64,000 nt of DNA. Source: Lentimicrobiaceae bacterium (GTDB lineage: Bacteria > Bacteroidota > Bacteroidia > Bacteroidales > F082). Below, piece after piece: positions 54,342-63,508 of the stretch. A program made the translations under genes and the position numbers. Under the pieces are notes generated by a model. The model was not told the origin of the DNA and did not search any database. It was given only the letters and a program-made list of their open reading frames with translations. The first letter of the stretch is position 1. The number at the start of each line of letters is the position of its first letter. The DNA lies in NCBI GenBank assembly GCA_018661505.1, contig JABJIE010000063.1, positions 39,857 to 103,856 of the forward strand, given 5' to 3'.

Positions 54342-56546
54342 CTAAACACCTATATGAAGTTCTTTAAAAAATGATGATGCCTTAACAAGCGCAATGGTAC
54401 CCAAATCCTTGTAAAGGTGGTCAGCTCTTTCTATAAACTCCATTTCTCTTCCCTCTTGCACATCTGCAAGGCCTAGAAAAATCAAATCAGCGTCCTTTGA
54501 TTGGGATTTAATAACATGGTTTATTGGTAATTGCTCATTATTATTAACAATTTGTATTTCGACTTTAATCCTCATATTATCCATCACATCCTTTGCATCT
54601 TCAATAATATTCATTTCTCTTTCCTCATCATTATTAATTATCATAAGTCTGGCAGTAACATTTCGCCATTCGTATGATAACCTCAGGAACTTAATCAATG
54701 ATAAAACCAAATTACCATTATTTGATCCTCCACGCCACCATATGTCTATTTGTTTGTATTCTCCAAATAATCTAATGGAATCATGATCCAAAAGCACAAT
54801 ATTAAGGTCAAGCTCACTAAAATACTTAAGTAGCTTAGCAAATCCTACCGGATCTTCCGTTTTTCGGGCCCAACCAAGCATAACAGTATTTGGTTCAACA
54901 CCAGAAAACCCGTAAGTTGCGGCAATACTTTTCATACCTTCATAAATATTACTGCACTCCTGTCTTCGTGAGAATATGCCCTCATCCCCACTCATCTCAT
55001 CTTCGGGTATGGCTTGCATATGTTTTGGAAAAAGAACCTTTGATGTTTCATTTGGTATCAAATCAAAGTTTGATATCAAACCATGCTGACCAACAAGGGA
55101 TTTGGCAAATTCAATTAGATGAGGTCTGCTACTCTTACCTCCGCTAAACAATAAAATGTTAGCACGCCAGTTTCTTTCATCCAGTTGTTTTTGATCCATC
55201 TTGGTTAACATTGACCTTAGTATTGATGCCCATACACTTTGCCATACATCCCCCATTGCAAGGCTAAGTTGCTTCTTCCTTATTAGGTAATAAATTAATA
55301 TTAGTATAATAATTGCTCCTAACATGGATATAACATCCAGTTGAATCATAACAAAGAAGGTAGCAACAAAGCCCAGTATACCAACCCACATAGGGATATT
55401 AAAAGAAGGTCGAAAATCAGTACTTGCCCATTTTTCAAGAGCGAACGATATATTTATAAAGCCATAAGCAGTTAGGTAAAACATAGAAACTACTCCTGCT
55501 ATAACGTTTAAATCACCTATAAGAATTCCCAATTCAGCAATAATAAAAGTGAAGATTAGAGCATTACGGGGTTCATTATTCTTACCATGACCAACCGATA
55601 ATACTCTGGGAAGAATCTTATCCTGAGCAACCGCCTGAATGATTCTAGGACCTCCCAATATACCACCAAGTGCCGATGATAAGGTAGCTCCCCATATTCC
55701 TGCTATAACAAGAAATGGTATCCATGCTACTGTTACCAGAAAGTTATAATCATTTTTGAGTAACTCCTCATCAACACCATAGTAAAATAACGTTGCAAGT
55801 GCCATGTATATAATAAATCCAACAACTATGGATATCATTGTTCCCATGGGAATATCTTTCTTGGGATCCTTTAAGTCACCCGACATTGCTATACCAGCTG
55901 TAAAACCAGTTACGGCAGGAAAGAATATGGCAAATATCTCCACAAAAGAAAATTCACGTTGAGGAGTAGATATGATTGATTCTACATTTGAAATATCTGG
56001 TGTAAACAATGTTATTCCCAATATAATAGAAAGTAGAGACAACACAATTACACCCAAAATTATAAATTGAGTTTTGATGGCTGCATTTGTACTTACCAAG
56101 GCTATTACAATCAGTAACATAAGTACTATTGAACCAGTAATTCTTATATGACTAAGGGTGACTTCAGTAATATCCAATAGATTGCTTATTAGTTTTAAGG
56201 AGAGAAAATTTTCCGTAAACCCTACTATATATAGTGCAATGCTAAGAGCTGTTCCGATGAATAAAGTAATTCCAATTGAGCCGCCCATTGGTAGCCCCAG
56301 AGATCGTGAAAGTATGTAATATATACCTCCGGCTTTTATTTTCTTGTCTGTGGCTATTGAAGACACGCTCAAACCCGTTGCAAAAGAGATTACATGAGCG
56401 AGCACTATAATCGCAATTGCACCAGCGAGGCCAGCCACTCCGGTAACCCAACCTAACCTGAGATACATTATTACACCAAGGATTGTGAGAATAGAAGGTG
56501 TAAATACCCCTGCAAAGAATCCAAATTTTTTTGGTTGATCGCTCAT
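54342..56546 (-). CDS. cation-chloride cotransporter-type permease (SLC12-like, APC superfamily)
   Basis: 734 residues. Twelve membrane helices (about 15-430) open with the motif GVFTPSILTILGVIMYLRLGWVTG, characteristic of Na/K/Cl cotransporters. The C-terminal 280 residues (about 455-734) are cytoplasmic with the NILLFSGGKSSRP and LNIVLLDHDSIRLFG blocks of the CCC C-terminal domain, whose fold is universal-stress-like. Bacterial members of this subfamily have few characterised examples, so ion selectivity is unknown. Confidence 0.88.
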   Translation of the reverse strand: MSDQPKKFGFFAGVFTPSILTILGVIMYLRLGWVTGVAGLAGAIAIIVLAHVISFATGLSVSSIATDKKIKAGGIYYILSRSLGLPMGGSIGITLFIGTALSIALYIVGFTENFLSLKLISNLLDITEVTLSHIRITGSIVLMLLIVIALVSTNAAIKTQFIILGVIVLSLLSIILGITLFTPDISNVESIISTPQREFSFVEIFAIFFPAVTGFTAGIAMSGDLKDPKKDIPMGTMISIVVGFIIYMALATLFYYGVDEELLKNDYNFLVTVAWIPFLVIAGIWGATLSSALGGILGGPRIIQAVAQDKILPRVLSVGHGKNNEPRNALIFTFIIAELGILIGDLNVIAGVVSMFYLTAYGFINISFALEKWASTDFRPSFNIPMWVGILGFVATFFVMIQLDVISMLGAIIILILIYYLIRKKQLSLAMGDVWQSVWASILRSMLTKMDQKQLDERNWRANILLFSGGKSSRPHLIEFAKSLVGQHGLISNFDLIPNETSKVLFPKHMQAIPEDEMSGDEGIFSRRQECSNIYEGMKSIAATYGFSGVEPNTVMLGWARKTEDPVGFAKLLKYFSELDLNIVLLDHDSIRLFGEYKQIDIWWRGGSNNGNLVLSLIKFLRLSYEWRNVTARLMIINNDEEREMNIIEDAKDVMDNMRIKVEIQIVNNNEQLPINHVIKSQSKDADLIFLGLADVQEGREMEFIERADHLYKDLGTIALVKASSFFKELHIGV

Positions 56547-56592
56547 AATTAATACTTCACTTGCGCTACTATATTACATTATTATTTATGCG

Positions 56593-57729
56593 TTATATTT
56601 TCTCTATTTTTGATTCATAATTAATTCCCCTTTGCCTTAATCCTTCTAACATGAAGTCTACAACTGTATCGTATTCCCCCAGTTTTTCACCAAGTGTAAT
56701 TCCTGTTTCTGTATAAATATTCTCTGAAAGCAGTCTTAAAGCAGTAGTAGCAGTATATCCAGTTGTTCTTGCCATGGAATGAATACCAGTATCTTTACAG
56801 TATTCGTCGTAAAGGTCAAATGTGTACTTTAGTTTTTCACCACCAGCTTCTCCATCAACTAAAATTCTCATTATTGTTAAATCCTCTTCTCCATTACTCA
56901 ATTTCCAACTATCAAATAATAATTTTGATGTAAAATCAAGGGGAGATATCATATTTCCACTAATATTTATTTTTTCATTTGAGAAAAAGCCATTTTCATT
57001 AAACAGTTTAATCTTTTCAGCATATCCAGGATAACGAAGAGTCTTTTCGACCATATTTTCAGCCTTTATGGTAAAAAGTAATGATCTTAAGCCGTCACTA
57101 TTAAATGCTTCAAGTGTGCCAACTTTATCAAATTCAAGTAGCTCATTTTCTGTCAAAGGATCCACAGTTATTATTTTACCATTTCTTACTATTCGTGCTG
57201 GGCGTGTGTATTCTTCAATAATATCTGTTGGTGAAAATACTGCCTTATATTCCCAGGGTTTTGTGCGTAGCTTTGGCAATCCACCAACATAAATCTCAAC
57301 ATTATCAACCCTATCTAATTTGGAAGCAGCGTGCCCGGTAAGTACGTTACTCATACCTGGAGCAACCCCGATATCGCATATTACCCTCACCTCTTTTTCC
57401 TTAGCCAAGTCTGATAATTCAAAAACATCCTCTGGATAGAAAGCTATATCAATTGTATCCTTGCCTGATTGAATACACCTTTTTAAAGTTTCAAATCCCA
57501 TAAACCCAGGGACAGCATTTACCACAAAATCGTATGGTTTAACCAATGATGTCAATAATTCTCGGTTACTTAGATCTTCCCGAATAGTGTTTATGCATTT
57601 ATCTTTTACACTAGCTAGCTTATCATTGTCGATATCAGCTAGTGAAACTTCAAAGTTAGAATCTTTTGCAAGGTCTTTTGCCATTGGAAGGCCCACTAAA
57701 CCCGCACCAAGCACAATAATCTTCTTCAT
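56593..57729 (-). CDS. saccharopine dehydrogenase-like oxidoreductase
   Basis: 378 residues. A Rossmann NAD(P) site at the N-terminus (VLGAGLVGLPMAKDLA) and a saccharopine dehydrogenase C-domain with DIGVAPGMSNVLTGHA and YVGGLPKLRTKPWEY. This pattern is shared with lysine 6-dehydrogenase and carboxynorspermidine synthase-type enzymes. The reaction is probably an amino-acid-linked oxidation or reductive coupling; substrate not known. It lies 46 bp upstream of the permease gene in the same direction. Confidence 0.85.
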   Translation of the reverse strand: MKKIIVLGAGLVGLPMAKDLAKDSNFEVSLADIDNDKLASVKDKCINTIREDLSNRELLTSLVKPYDFVVNAVPGFMGFETLKRCIQSGKDTIDIAFYPEDVFELSDLAKEKEVRVICDIGVAPGMSNVLTGHAASKLDRVDNVEIYVGGLPKLRTKPWEYKAVFSPTDIIEEYTRPARIVRNGKIITVDPLTENELLEFDKVGTLEAFNSDGLRSLLFTIKAENMVEKTLRYPGYAEKIKLFNENGFFSNEKINISGNMISPLDFTSKLLFDSWKLSNGEEDLTIMRILVDGEAGGEKLKYTFDLYDEYCKDTGIHSMARTTGYTATTALRLLSENIYTETGITLGEKLGEYDTVVDFMLEGLRQRGINYESKIEKI

Positions 57730-57749
57730 TCTGCTATTATATTATAACC

Positions 57750-57757
57750 CAAATATA
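57750..57757 (-). promoter_or_regulatory. -7 element for the saccharopine dehydrogenase-like gene
   Basis: Minus-strand TATATTTG matches TAnnTTTG, 20 bp before the start codon. No -33 box at the right distance. Confidence 0.45.
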
Positions 57758-57824
57758 CAAACAAAACAATCAAATAATTTCTATGAGATTAAGAGGTTGA
57801 ACTTTAGGTAAATAAGTTGAATAT

Positions 57825-58571
57825 CTAGGATCTACCCTCCTCTTGTAAAACGGAAGTATAATGTTTCAATGACCTTAGTATTATAACCAGCACCAAAGAA
57901 ACCATTACCGCATAATGCCAAGGAGTATATAAAATGAATTCTTCAGTTTCAAAATATCGTCTTAGGTCATCAATGAAGGCAAAGCCAACAACCGTAGCCA
58001 AAATACCTGAATATTCTCTTCTGAGAACACTTCTAAATGAAAATGGCACAACATTGGAAACGTAACTACTAAACTCTGGTAAAAACCCTGATGTTCTATT
58101 GGCCCAATTCATGTAGCTATCACCAAATTTGCGTTCTAGAAACCTTTCTTCAGCAAACATAATACGCTCATAATAAAGCCAAAAGGCTAGCGTAACAATT
58201 ATAACAAAAGATAAATTAAAGGTGTAGATAACAATCCCAATCCACATAAAATAGTTTCCCAAGTATAGTGGATGCCTCACCACGGAATATATTCCTGTAG
58301 TATTTAGAGACTCTGCTACTTGACCTTCCTTGGTATTTCTACCAGAGGTACCTTTGGGAGTTGTTGCTATTGCTATTGCTCTGATTACAAAGCCAAGGAA
58401 ACTAAGAAATATAGCTCCCCATGTTATAAAATTGAGCCATTGTTCACTTATATTTTCTGTTGTGGTGAAAAACACAACAGGTATTGCCAATACAAATAAG
58501 ATTACGGGAATCTCTCCACGATGCCTGAACAAATAATTACCCTCTTTTTCAAATGAATTAATGAATGCCAT
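57825..58571 (-). CDS. isoprenylcysteine methyltransferase-like membrane methyltransferase
   Basis: 248 residues with five or six membrane helices. The C-terminal signature VRHPLYLGNYFMWIG ... YYERIMFAEERFLERKFGDSYMNW belongs to the ICMT/PEMT superfamily of membrane methyltransferases, using S-adenosylmethionine. In Bacteroidota, close relatives are annotated as lipid A Kdo2 1-phosphate O-methyltransferase (LmtA-like). That specific role is inferred; no lipid A genes are adjacent. A promoter match lies just upstream. Confidence 0.82.
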   Translation of the reverse strand: MAFINSFEKEGNYLFRHRGEIPVILFVLAIPVVFFTTTENISEQWLNFITWGAIFLSFLGFVIRAIAIATTPKGTSGRNTKEGQVAESLNTTGIYSVVRHPLYLGNYFMWIGIVIYTFNLSFVIIVTLAFWLYYERIMFAEERFLERKFGDSYMNWANRTSGFLPEFSSYVSNVVPFSFRSVLRREYSGILATVVGFAFIDDLRRYFETEEFILYTPWHYAVMVSLVLVIILRSLKHYTSVLQEEGRS

Positions 58572-58590
58572 GGTATATATTTTAGTGAGG

Positions 58591-58618
58591 CAAAGATATT
58601 AAAATAGTAAACCGACAA
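58591..58618 (-). promoter_or_regulatory. promoter for the membrane methyltransferase
   Basis: On the minus strand a TTG core (58618-58616), a 17 bp spacer and TATCTTTG (58598-58591) approximate the Bacteroidota consensus, 20 bp before the start. Confidence 0.5.
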
Positions 58619-58689
58619 CAGAACATACAAAGCCGATAATTATGACGCAAATTAGTTGTAATTAGCAAAGCACAGAAAAGTTATTTGGA

Positions 58690-60033
58690 TTAACTTGCTA
58701 GTTCAATTAATGTAATCTCTGGAAGTATACCTATCCTGCCCGGATAACCTATCGAGCCCAAACCTCTATTCACATATATATATCGGCCCAGTTTTTCATC
58801 ATCTTCATATAAACCTGCCCATTGTTTGTACATATATTTTGCTGGACTCCACTTCATTTCTTTGGTTTCTATACCAAATTGAAAGCCATGAGTATGCCCT
58901 GACAGGGATAGATCAATATTATAATTACCTGGTATTACTACCTTTTCCCAATGAGAAGGGTCGTGAGATAAAAGTATCTTAACATCAGCATCTTCTGCGC
59001 CTTTAAAGGCTTTATCCAAGTCTCCATATTTTGGAAACCTATTACTAGCACCCCAATTCTCAACACCCACAATAGCTATGCTACCATCGGTAGAATCAAG
59101 TATTTGATTTTCATTATTTAGCAAGTTCCAGCCAAGTGATTTATAGAACTTAAACAAGTCAATCATATTATCTTTTTTTGCTTGTTTTGAAGGCCAAGCA
59201 ACGTAATCACCATAATCATGGTTACCAAGAACAGCATAAATTCCCAACTTAGCTTTAAGTTGGGATAGAACTTGTTCAAAACCATATGCTTCTTTGGTGG
59301 CATAATTTACTAAGTCTCCGGTAAAGAAAATTAGATCTGGTTCAAGCTCATTTATAATATCAACTGCTCTTTGCAACGGTTTCTTAGAAGCCCAGCTCCC
59401 AAGATGTAGATCAGATATCTGAACAATTTTAAGGTTATTAAATTTCTTAGGAAGACTTTTAAAAGTTATCTTTTCCTTATGGATTTTGAACTCGTAAGCC
59501 CATTTTAGCATTCCGGTGAACATAGTTCCCAAAATCAGTCCACCTGTAACAAATCCTGTATACTGTAAAAATTTATTTCTTGTTATCTCATTGTTATCAT
59601 ATCCACTGATAATAATTTCTTTCCGTTTTTCTCTGTTCGAAAGATATATAAGCTTTTGAATTCCTCTAATTACATCTGCTAGGATTAAAAATAAGATCGG
59701 AATTAGTTTGGCTGTATAAAATATCATAACTGTACCAACCATGTAAGTGCGTATGGCATCATTCCATAATAGGACTGGCTTTATGAGAGATCCAACCATT
59801 ATTACTAACAATAATAGCAGAGGGAACCAATACACAGCAATAATTACTACCCTTAACCAATTTCTATAGTTAAACACCTGTTTCTTAAGAGACGACCAGA
59901 GGTAAAAATCTGCTAAGACTAATACCAGCATAAAAATTAATTGCACAGTATACTTTGGGAAAAATGTTCTAACACCAAAAAATAGTGATAGAAGTATACA
60001 GATTGGTAATATGATTTTTATTATGAATCTCAC
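58690..60033 (-). CDS. membrane-anchored metallophosphoesterase
   Basis: 447 residues. Four or five membrane helices (about 1-180) precede a calcineurin-like phosphoesterase domain facing the periplasm or cytoplasm, with all metal motifs: VQISDLHLGSWASKKP, FFTGDLVNYAT, VLGNHDYGDY, LLSHDPSHWE and LSGHTHGFQFG. This architecture (YkuE/YaeI-like with N-terminal helices) is often linked to lipid or UDP-sugar pyrophosphate cleavage; substrate unknown. A minus-strand -7 element is present 37 bp upstream. Confidence 0.9.
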   Translation of the reverse strand: MRFIIKIILPICILLSLFFGVRTFFPKYTVQLIFMLVLVLADFYLWSSLKKQVFNYRNWLRVVIIAVYWFPLLLLLVIMVGSLIKPVLLWNDAIRTYMVGTVMIFYTAKLIPILFLILADVIRGIQKLIYLSNREKRKEIIISGYDNNEITRNKFLQYTGFVTGGLILGTMFTGMLKWAYEFKIHKEKITFKSLPKKFNNLKIVQISDLHLGSWASKKPLQRAVDIINELEPDLIFFTGDLVNYATKEAYGFEQVLSQLKAKLGIYAVLGNHDYGDYVAWPSKQAKKDNMIDLFKFYKSLGWNLLNNENQILDSTDGSIAIVGVENWGASNRFPKYGDLDKAFKGAEDADVKILLSHDPSHWEKVVIPGNYNIDLSLSGHTHGFQFGIETKEMKWSPAKYMYKQWAGLYEDDEKLGRYIYVNRGLGSIGYPGRIGILPEITLIELAS

Positions 60034-60069
60034 AGTTAGTTTTTCACGAACACTAGCATTTTAACGCGT

Positions 60070-60077
60070 CAAAATTA
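60070..60077 (-). promoter_or_regulatory. -7 element for the membrane phosphoesterase
   Basis: Minus-strand TAATTTTG matches TAnnTTTG. No clear -33 partner. Confidence 0.35.
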
Positions 60078-60194
60078 TAAATATTTTGACTTTAAGAATT
60101 TCTTAACAAATTAATGGAGATATTACATGTATTTCAATAAAATTAAAACCTAAAATGAAATTTTAATTACAAAAAGCAATAGAAATAAACAGTC

Positions 60195-61208
60195 TTACAA
60201 TCTTTGGTATTCAAAAGTTGGGTAGCCCTTTTCTCCAGTTTCTGGGTTATAAAAACTAATAAACCTTAGTTTGTAATAAACCAACTGCTCATCTCTAATT
60301 ATATAGTTATAATTTAGTTTAGCCTCATAGCTGATGTTTCCTGTATTTACATCACCTATAAGCTCTTTCCAATCATAACCAATCTTATCAAAATTTTCTG
60401 AAAAGTCCATTAAGAGGGTATCTGAAAGGTTAATATCAGAAAAAACTAATGTGGTATCCAATGCAACGGATATCATATCATATTTTTGCATTACACCTGT
60501 AACTAGATATGGGTAAGCAAGTCCATCTGTAGTATACAACATAGTTGTGTATTGCGTAAATATCAAATCCCAATTATCAAAATTGGGTTCTATTTGCATT
60601 TGTAACATTTCTTTAAATGAGTACTGGGTTGTTATGTGCTCTGGATTTTTCTCCACCGCAGCATTAGTTAGATTAGAATTATCCATATTACAATGTGTGA
60701 AATAGAATTTATTCCCTACCAAACCTGTGAATTTTAATTTTATCAACCCAAGTTGAACACCTAATGAGCTTATACCTCTGTTCATTACCCAAACTCTTTT
60801 GGAAAATGATGTGTCTCCATTGCTTATTGTAATCCAGTTATCAAATGCTAATGAATCTAAGTCACCTGTTGATCCATCAAATTTCCAATTAAGACCTGAT
60901 GTATCAGTTACAGATTCAAAATCTTCAAACTCAGTAATTGCTGCTAAACCAAAGTTAGCGGTATTCAATCTTATTACCGACGAAGTATCATTACAAGAAA
61001 AGTTCAAGTCAAAGTCAGATCTATTATTTATGGAAGTAAAGTCTGTGTCGTCAAGGTTAACATATACTTGATTTGTATAATACATTGTCATTGGAACCAC
61101 AACAGTTGTTATATCACCTGGCAGATGTGGTTCAATTACTTCATCTTTTTTAAAACAAGAGGATGTCAGAATGGACAAGATAATTATGTATGTAATGTTT
61201 TTAATCAT
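60195..61208 (-). CDS. HmuY-family lipoprotein (haem-binding candidate)
   Basis: 337 residues. Lipoprotein signal ends LTSSC at Cys17, so it is lipid-anchored, probably at the cell surface. The HmuY fold is indicated by SGLNWKFDGS, the NWDLIFTQYTTMLYT block near 215-230, and IGYDWKEL near 280. HmuY proteins of Porphyromonas and relatives bind haem and pass it to the TonB-dependent receptor HmuR. Its ATG shares a base with the receptor stop (TAATG), giving a coupled pair. Haem ligands cannot be assigned by eye. Confidence 0.85.
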   Translation of the reverse strand: MIKNITYIIILSILTSSCFKKDEVIEPHLPGDITTVVVPMTMYYTNQVYVNLDDTDFTSINNRSDFDLNFSCNDTSSVIRLNTANFGLAAITEFEDFESVTDTSGLNWKFDGSTGDLDSLAFDNWITISNGDTSFSKRVWVMNRGISSLGVQLGLIKLKFTGLVGNKFYFTHCNMDNSNLTNAAVEKNPEHITTQYSFKEMLQMQIEPNFDNWDLIFTQYTTMLYTTDGLAYPYLVTGVMQKYDMISVALDTTLVFSDINLSDTLLMDFSENFDKIGYDWKELIGDVNTGNISYEAKLNYNYIIRDEQLVYYKLRFISFYNPETGEKGYPTFEYQRL

Positions 61209-63436
61209 TATTTATTTATGGTTATTTGAAGGCGTGCAAAGAATGTTCTGCCCCAGTTAACAGACTGGCTCCCGCTCCCACCAGTATGGACTCCCCCCTG
61301 TGAAGCGCCAGTTACATTGACATTAGTATTGTTGAATAAATTCTTGGCACCTATTTGAAGATTAATTCTCCGTTTCCAAAACCATTTACCAATGGTAACA
61401 TCAAGGGTATTATATGGCTCCATATACAATATCTCTGGTGTTTCTTCTAGACCAATAAAATACAGTTGTGGATATTTTCCATTGTACTTATAATAAAGTG
61501 AAAATGTGGTGTTCCATTTTTGAACATTGTAGCTTGCAACCGTATTAAAACCAGTATAGTACTCAAAATTAGATTCAGATAGCCCTTCATAATCTATTTT
61601 CTGTCCGGTATATGTAAATCCAAATTTTACAGTAAGCCAAGGATATACTTTATTATTAAAATTTATTTCCATGCCTCTGGTCAGGTATCTGTTGACATTT
61701 ACATAAGTATAATAAATTGAAGTAATTCCCTGGGGTATTAACTGAATATTATCCTTGATGTTATTGTTGAATAAGTTCATCTCAATTCCCCATACATACC
61801 CCCTGTTTTGTGAGCTGTTATATTGCAATAGCAGATTAGTACTAACAGATGTTTCGGCCTGTAGGTTTTCATTACCTTGAATATCATGATTAACATCCAC
61901 AAAGTTTAAGTATAACTCCTTCAATGATGGTGCACGAAAACCACTGGCAACCGATGCTCGCATAGAAACGAATTCACTTATATCATATTTTACATTTATG
62001 GAATATACAACTGGAGCTTTGAATTTTGTATTATAAATAAACCTCAAGCCAGGCTGAATATTAAGCACTTTAACCGGTGTATAGTTAAAACTAGCAAACA
62101 AAGCGTAATCGCCTATAATTTGCTCATTATCCTTGATGCGTTTTCCCGAACCCTTTTCAGAATTGAGATCAACCCCGGCCTGAAATTTAAGTTTAGTAGA
62201 TTCATTACCATAACTGTAATCAGCCCTAAGTAAAATATCACTAAACAAGGTGGTGTCTTGTTCACCCGGCACAAGAGTTTTATCTAATATGGTGAGGTCA
62301 TTCAGATATACATTTCTAATCTTATGATACCTTGAATATGAGGCGATTGCATTAATACGTGATTTTGAATTTAACTCATATTTTACGTTGGATTTGATGA
62401 CCAACCTCTGTGTAAAGTAGTACTTATCAATTCTTCTCTCATAGTAGGGAGGCATCAAAATGCCATTGTCACGTAATTCCTGGTTGAAATATGTAGCACC
62501 AAGATTTATTTGAGTATTATCCCAGTTATATTTATAGTCACCTGAAAAATTCCATTGCTCCCGTGGCTTCCATCTTTGAGCCCAGTTTGTGCCTGGCGCT
62601 TGAAAACCATCGAAAAAATTCCTGCCACCAGTAAATCCAAAAGAATTTCTTTTGGCTCTGCCGGTAACGGCCATATTCAAGTTGTAAACTCCAACTGATT
62701 CATAGTACCCATCTAGATTAGATGAGTAAAGTAACCTATCTGGTGACTTTGTTATTATATTAATAACTCCAGCCAAAGCATTACTACCATATGCAACAGA
62801 CATTGGCCCATTTATAATTTCAATGTGGTCAATATTTTGTAAATTCAATTGATCCAGATCAATATTTCCATTTTCTCTACCTATAACTGGAACTCCATCT
62901 ATCAGGAACTTCACATGTTCACCACCTAAGCCTTGCATCTTTAAAGATGAGCCAAGAGCATTATCTTGACTAGTACGAATATTAAGTTCAGTAGATAGCA
63001 TTTCCTTTAAATTTACAGCACCTCTATGCTGTATCTCCTTGGAATTAATTACCTGAACTTTATATATGGACTTATCCTGTCGTGATTCACTGTATTGACC
63101 GGTTACAACAACTTCATCCATGTTGTATGAGATTGAACTCAGATATATATTTTTATTTTCTCCAGCATGTATTGTGTCGGTATAATCCTGAAAACCAACA
63201 TAGGAAAGTTTAATTAAACAACTCTCCTCCACAACAATATCAACCTTTCCATTGATATCTGTTACGTAACCAGAAATTATTGTGTTATTATTAAATGGGG
63301 TAAATACAATATTAGCAAAAGCTACTGGATCATTATTAATATCATTATACACCGCAACAGTTGACTGCTGAGCACTTGATAATATCTGTACAAATAGCAA
63401 AAGAAAAATGCAAATACCCTTGATTAAGGCCCTCAT
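61208..63436 (-). CDS. TonB-dependent receptor, HmuR-like haem transporter
   Basis: 742 residues. Signal peptide (about 1-22), a carboxypeptidase-like regulatory domain (about 25-105, NVPVAFAN-type fold), a plug with MDEVVVTGQYSESRQDK as TonB box region and MQGLGGEHVKFLIDGVPV, and a 22-strand barrel. Haem-receptor features are present: the FRAP-type motif (SGFRAPSLKELYLNF), then VNHDIQGNENLQAE, with a histidine placed as in HmuR. It would import haem or iron chelates using TonB energy. It is flanked by two HmuY-type genes. It has no room for a promoter upstream and probably depends on transcription through the hairpin before it. Confidence 0.9.
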   Translation of the reverse strand: MRALIKGICIFLLLFVQILSSAQQSTVAVYNDINNDPVAFANIVFTPFNNNTIISGYVTDINGKVDIVVEESCLIKLSYVGFQDYTDTIHAGENKNIYLSSISYNMDEVVVTGQYSESRQDKSIYKVQVINSKEIQHRGAVNLKEMLSTELNIRTSQDNALGSSLKMQGLGGEHVKFLIDGVPVIGRENGNIDLDQLNLQNIDHIEIINGPMSVAYGSNALAGVINIITKSPDRLLYSSNLDGYYESVGVYNLNMAVTGRAKRNSFGFTGGRNFFDGFQAPGTNWAQRWKPREQWNFSGDYKYNWDNTQINLGATYFNQELRDNGILMPPYYERRIDKYYFTQRLVIKSNVKYELNSKSRINAIASYSRYHKIRNVYLNDLTILDKTLVPGEQDTTLFSDILLRADYSYGNESTKLKFQAGVDLNSEKGSGKRIKDNEQIIGDYALFASFNYTPVKVLNIQPGLRFIYNTKFKAPVVYSINVKYDISEFVSMRASVASGFRAPSLKELYLNFVDVNHDIQGNENLQAETSVSTNLLLQYNSSQNRGYVWGIEMNLFNNNIKDNIQLIPQGITSIYYTYVNVNRYLTRGMEINFNNKVYPWLTVKFGFTYTGQKIDYEGLSESNFEYYTGFNTVASYNVQKWNTTFSLYYKYNGKYPQLYFIGLEETPEILYMEPYNTLDVTIGKWFWKRRINLQIGAKNLFNNTNVNVTGASQGGVHTGGSGSQSVNWGRTFFARLQITINK

Positions 63437-63453
63437 GAAAGTATCCTTTTTAT

Positions 63454-63485
63454 GAAAAACCTTCTGCGGATATACCGCAGAAGGT
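63454..63485 (-). terminator. hairpin with U-run between two haem-uptake genes
   Basis: A perfect 11 bp inverted repeat ACCTTCTGCGG/CCGCAGAAGGT with a 5-base loop lies 24 bp behind the HmuY-like gene. On the minus strand it is followed by a T-run, so it acts as a terminator for that gene or as an attenuator in front of the receptor. Confidence 0.8.
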
Positions 63486-63508
63486 AATTTGTTTTGGTAA
63501 AAATATTT

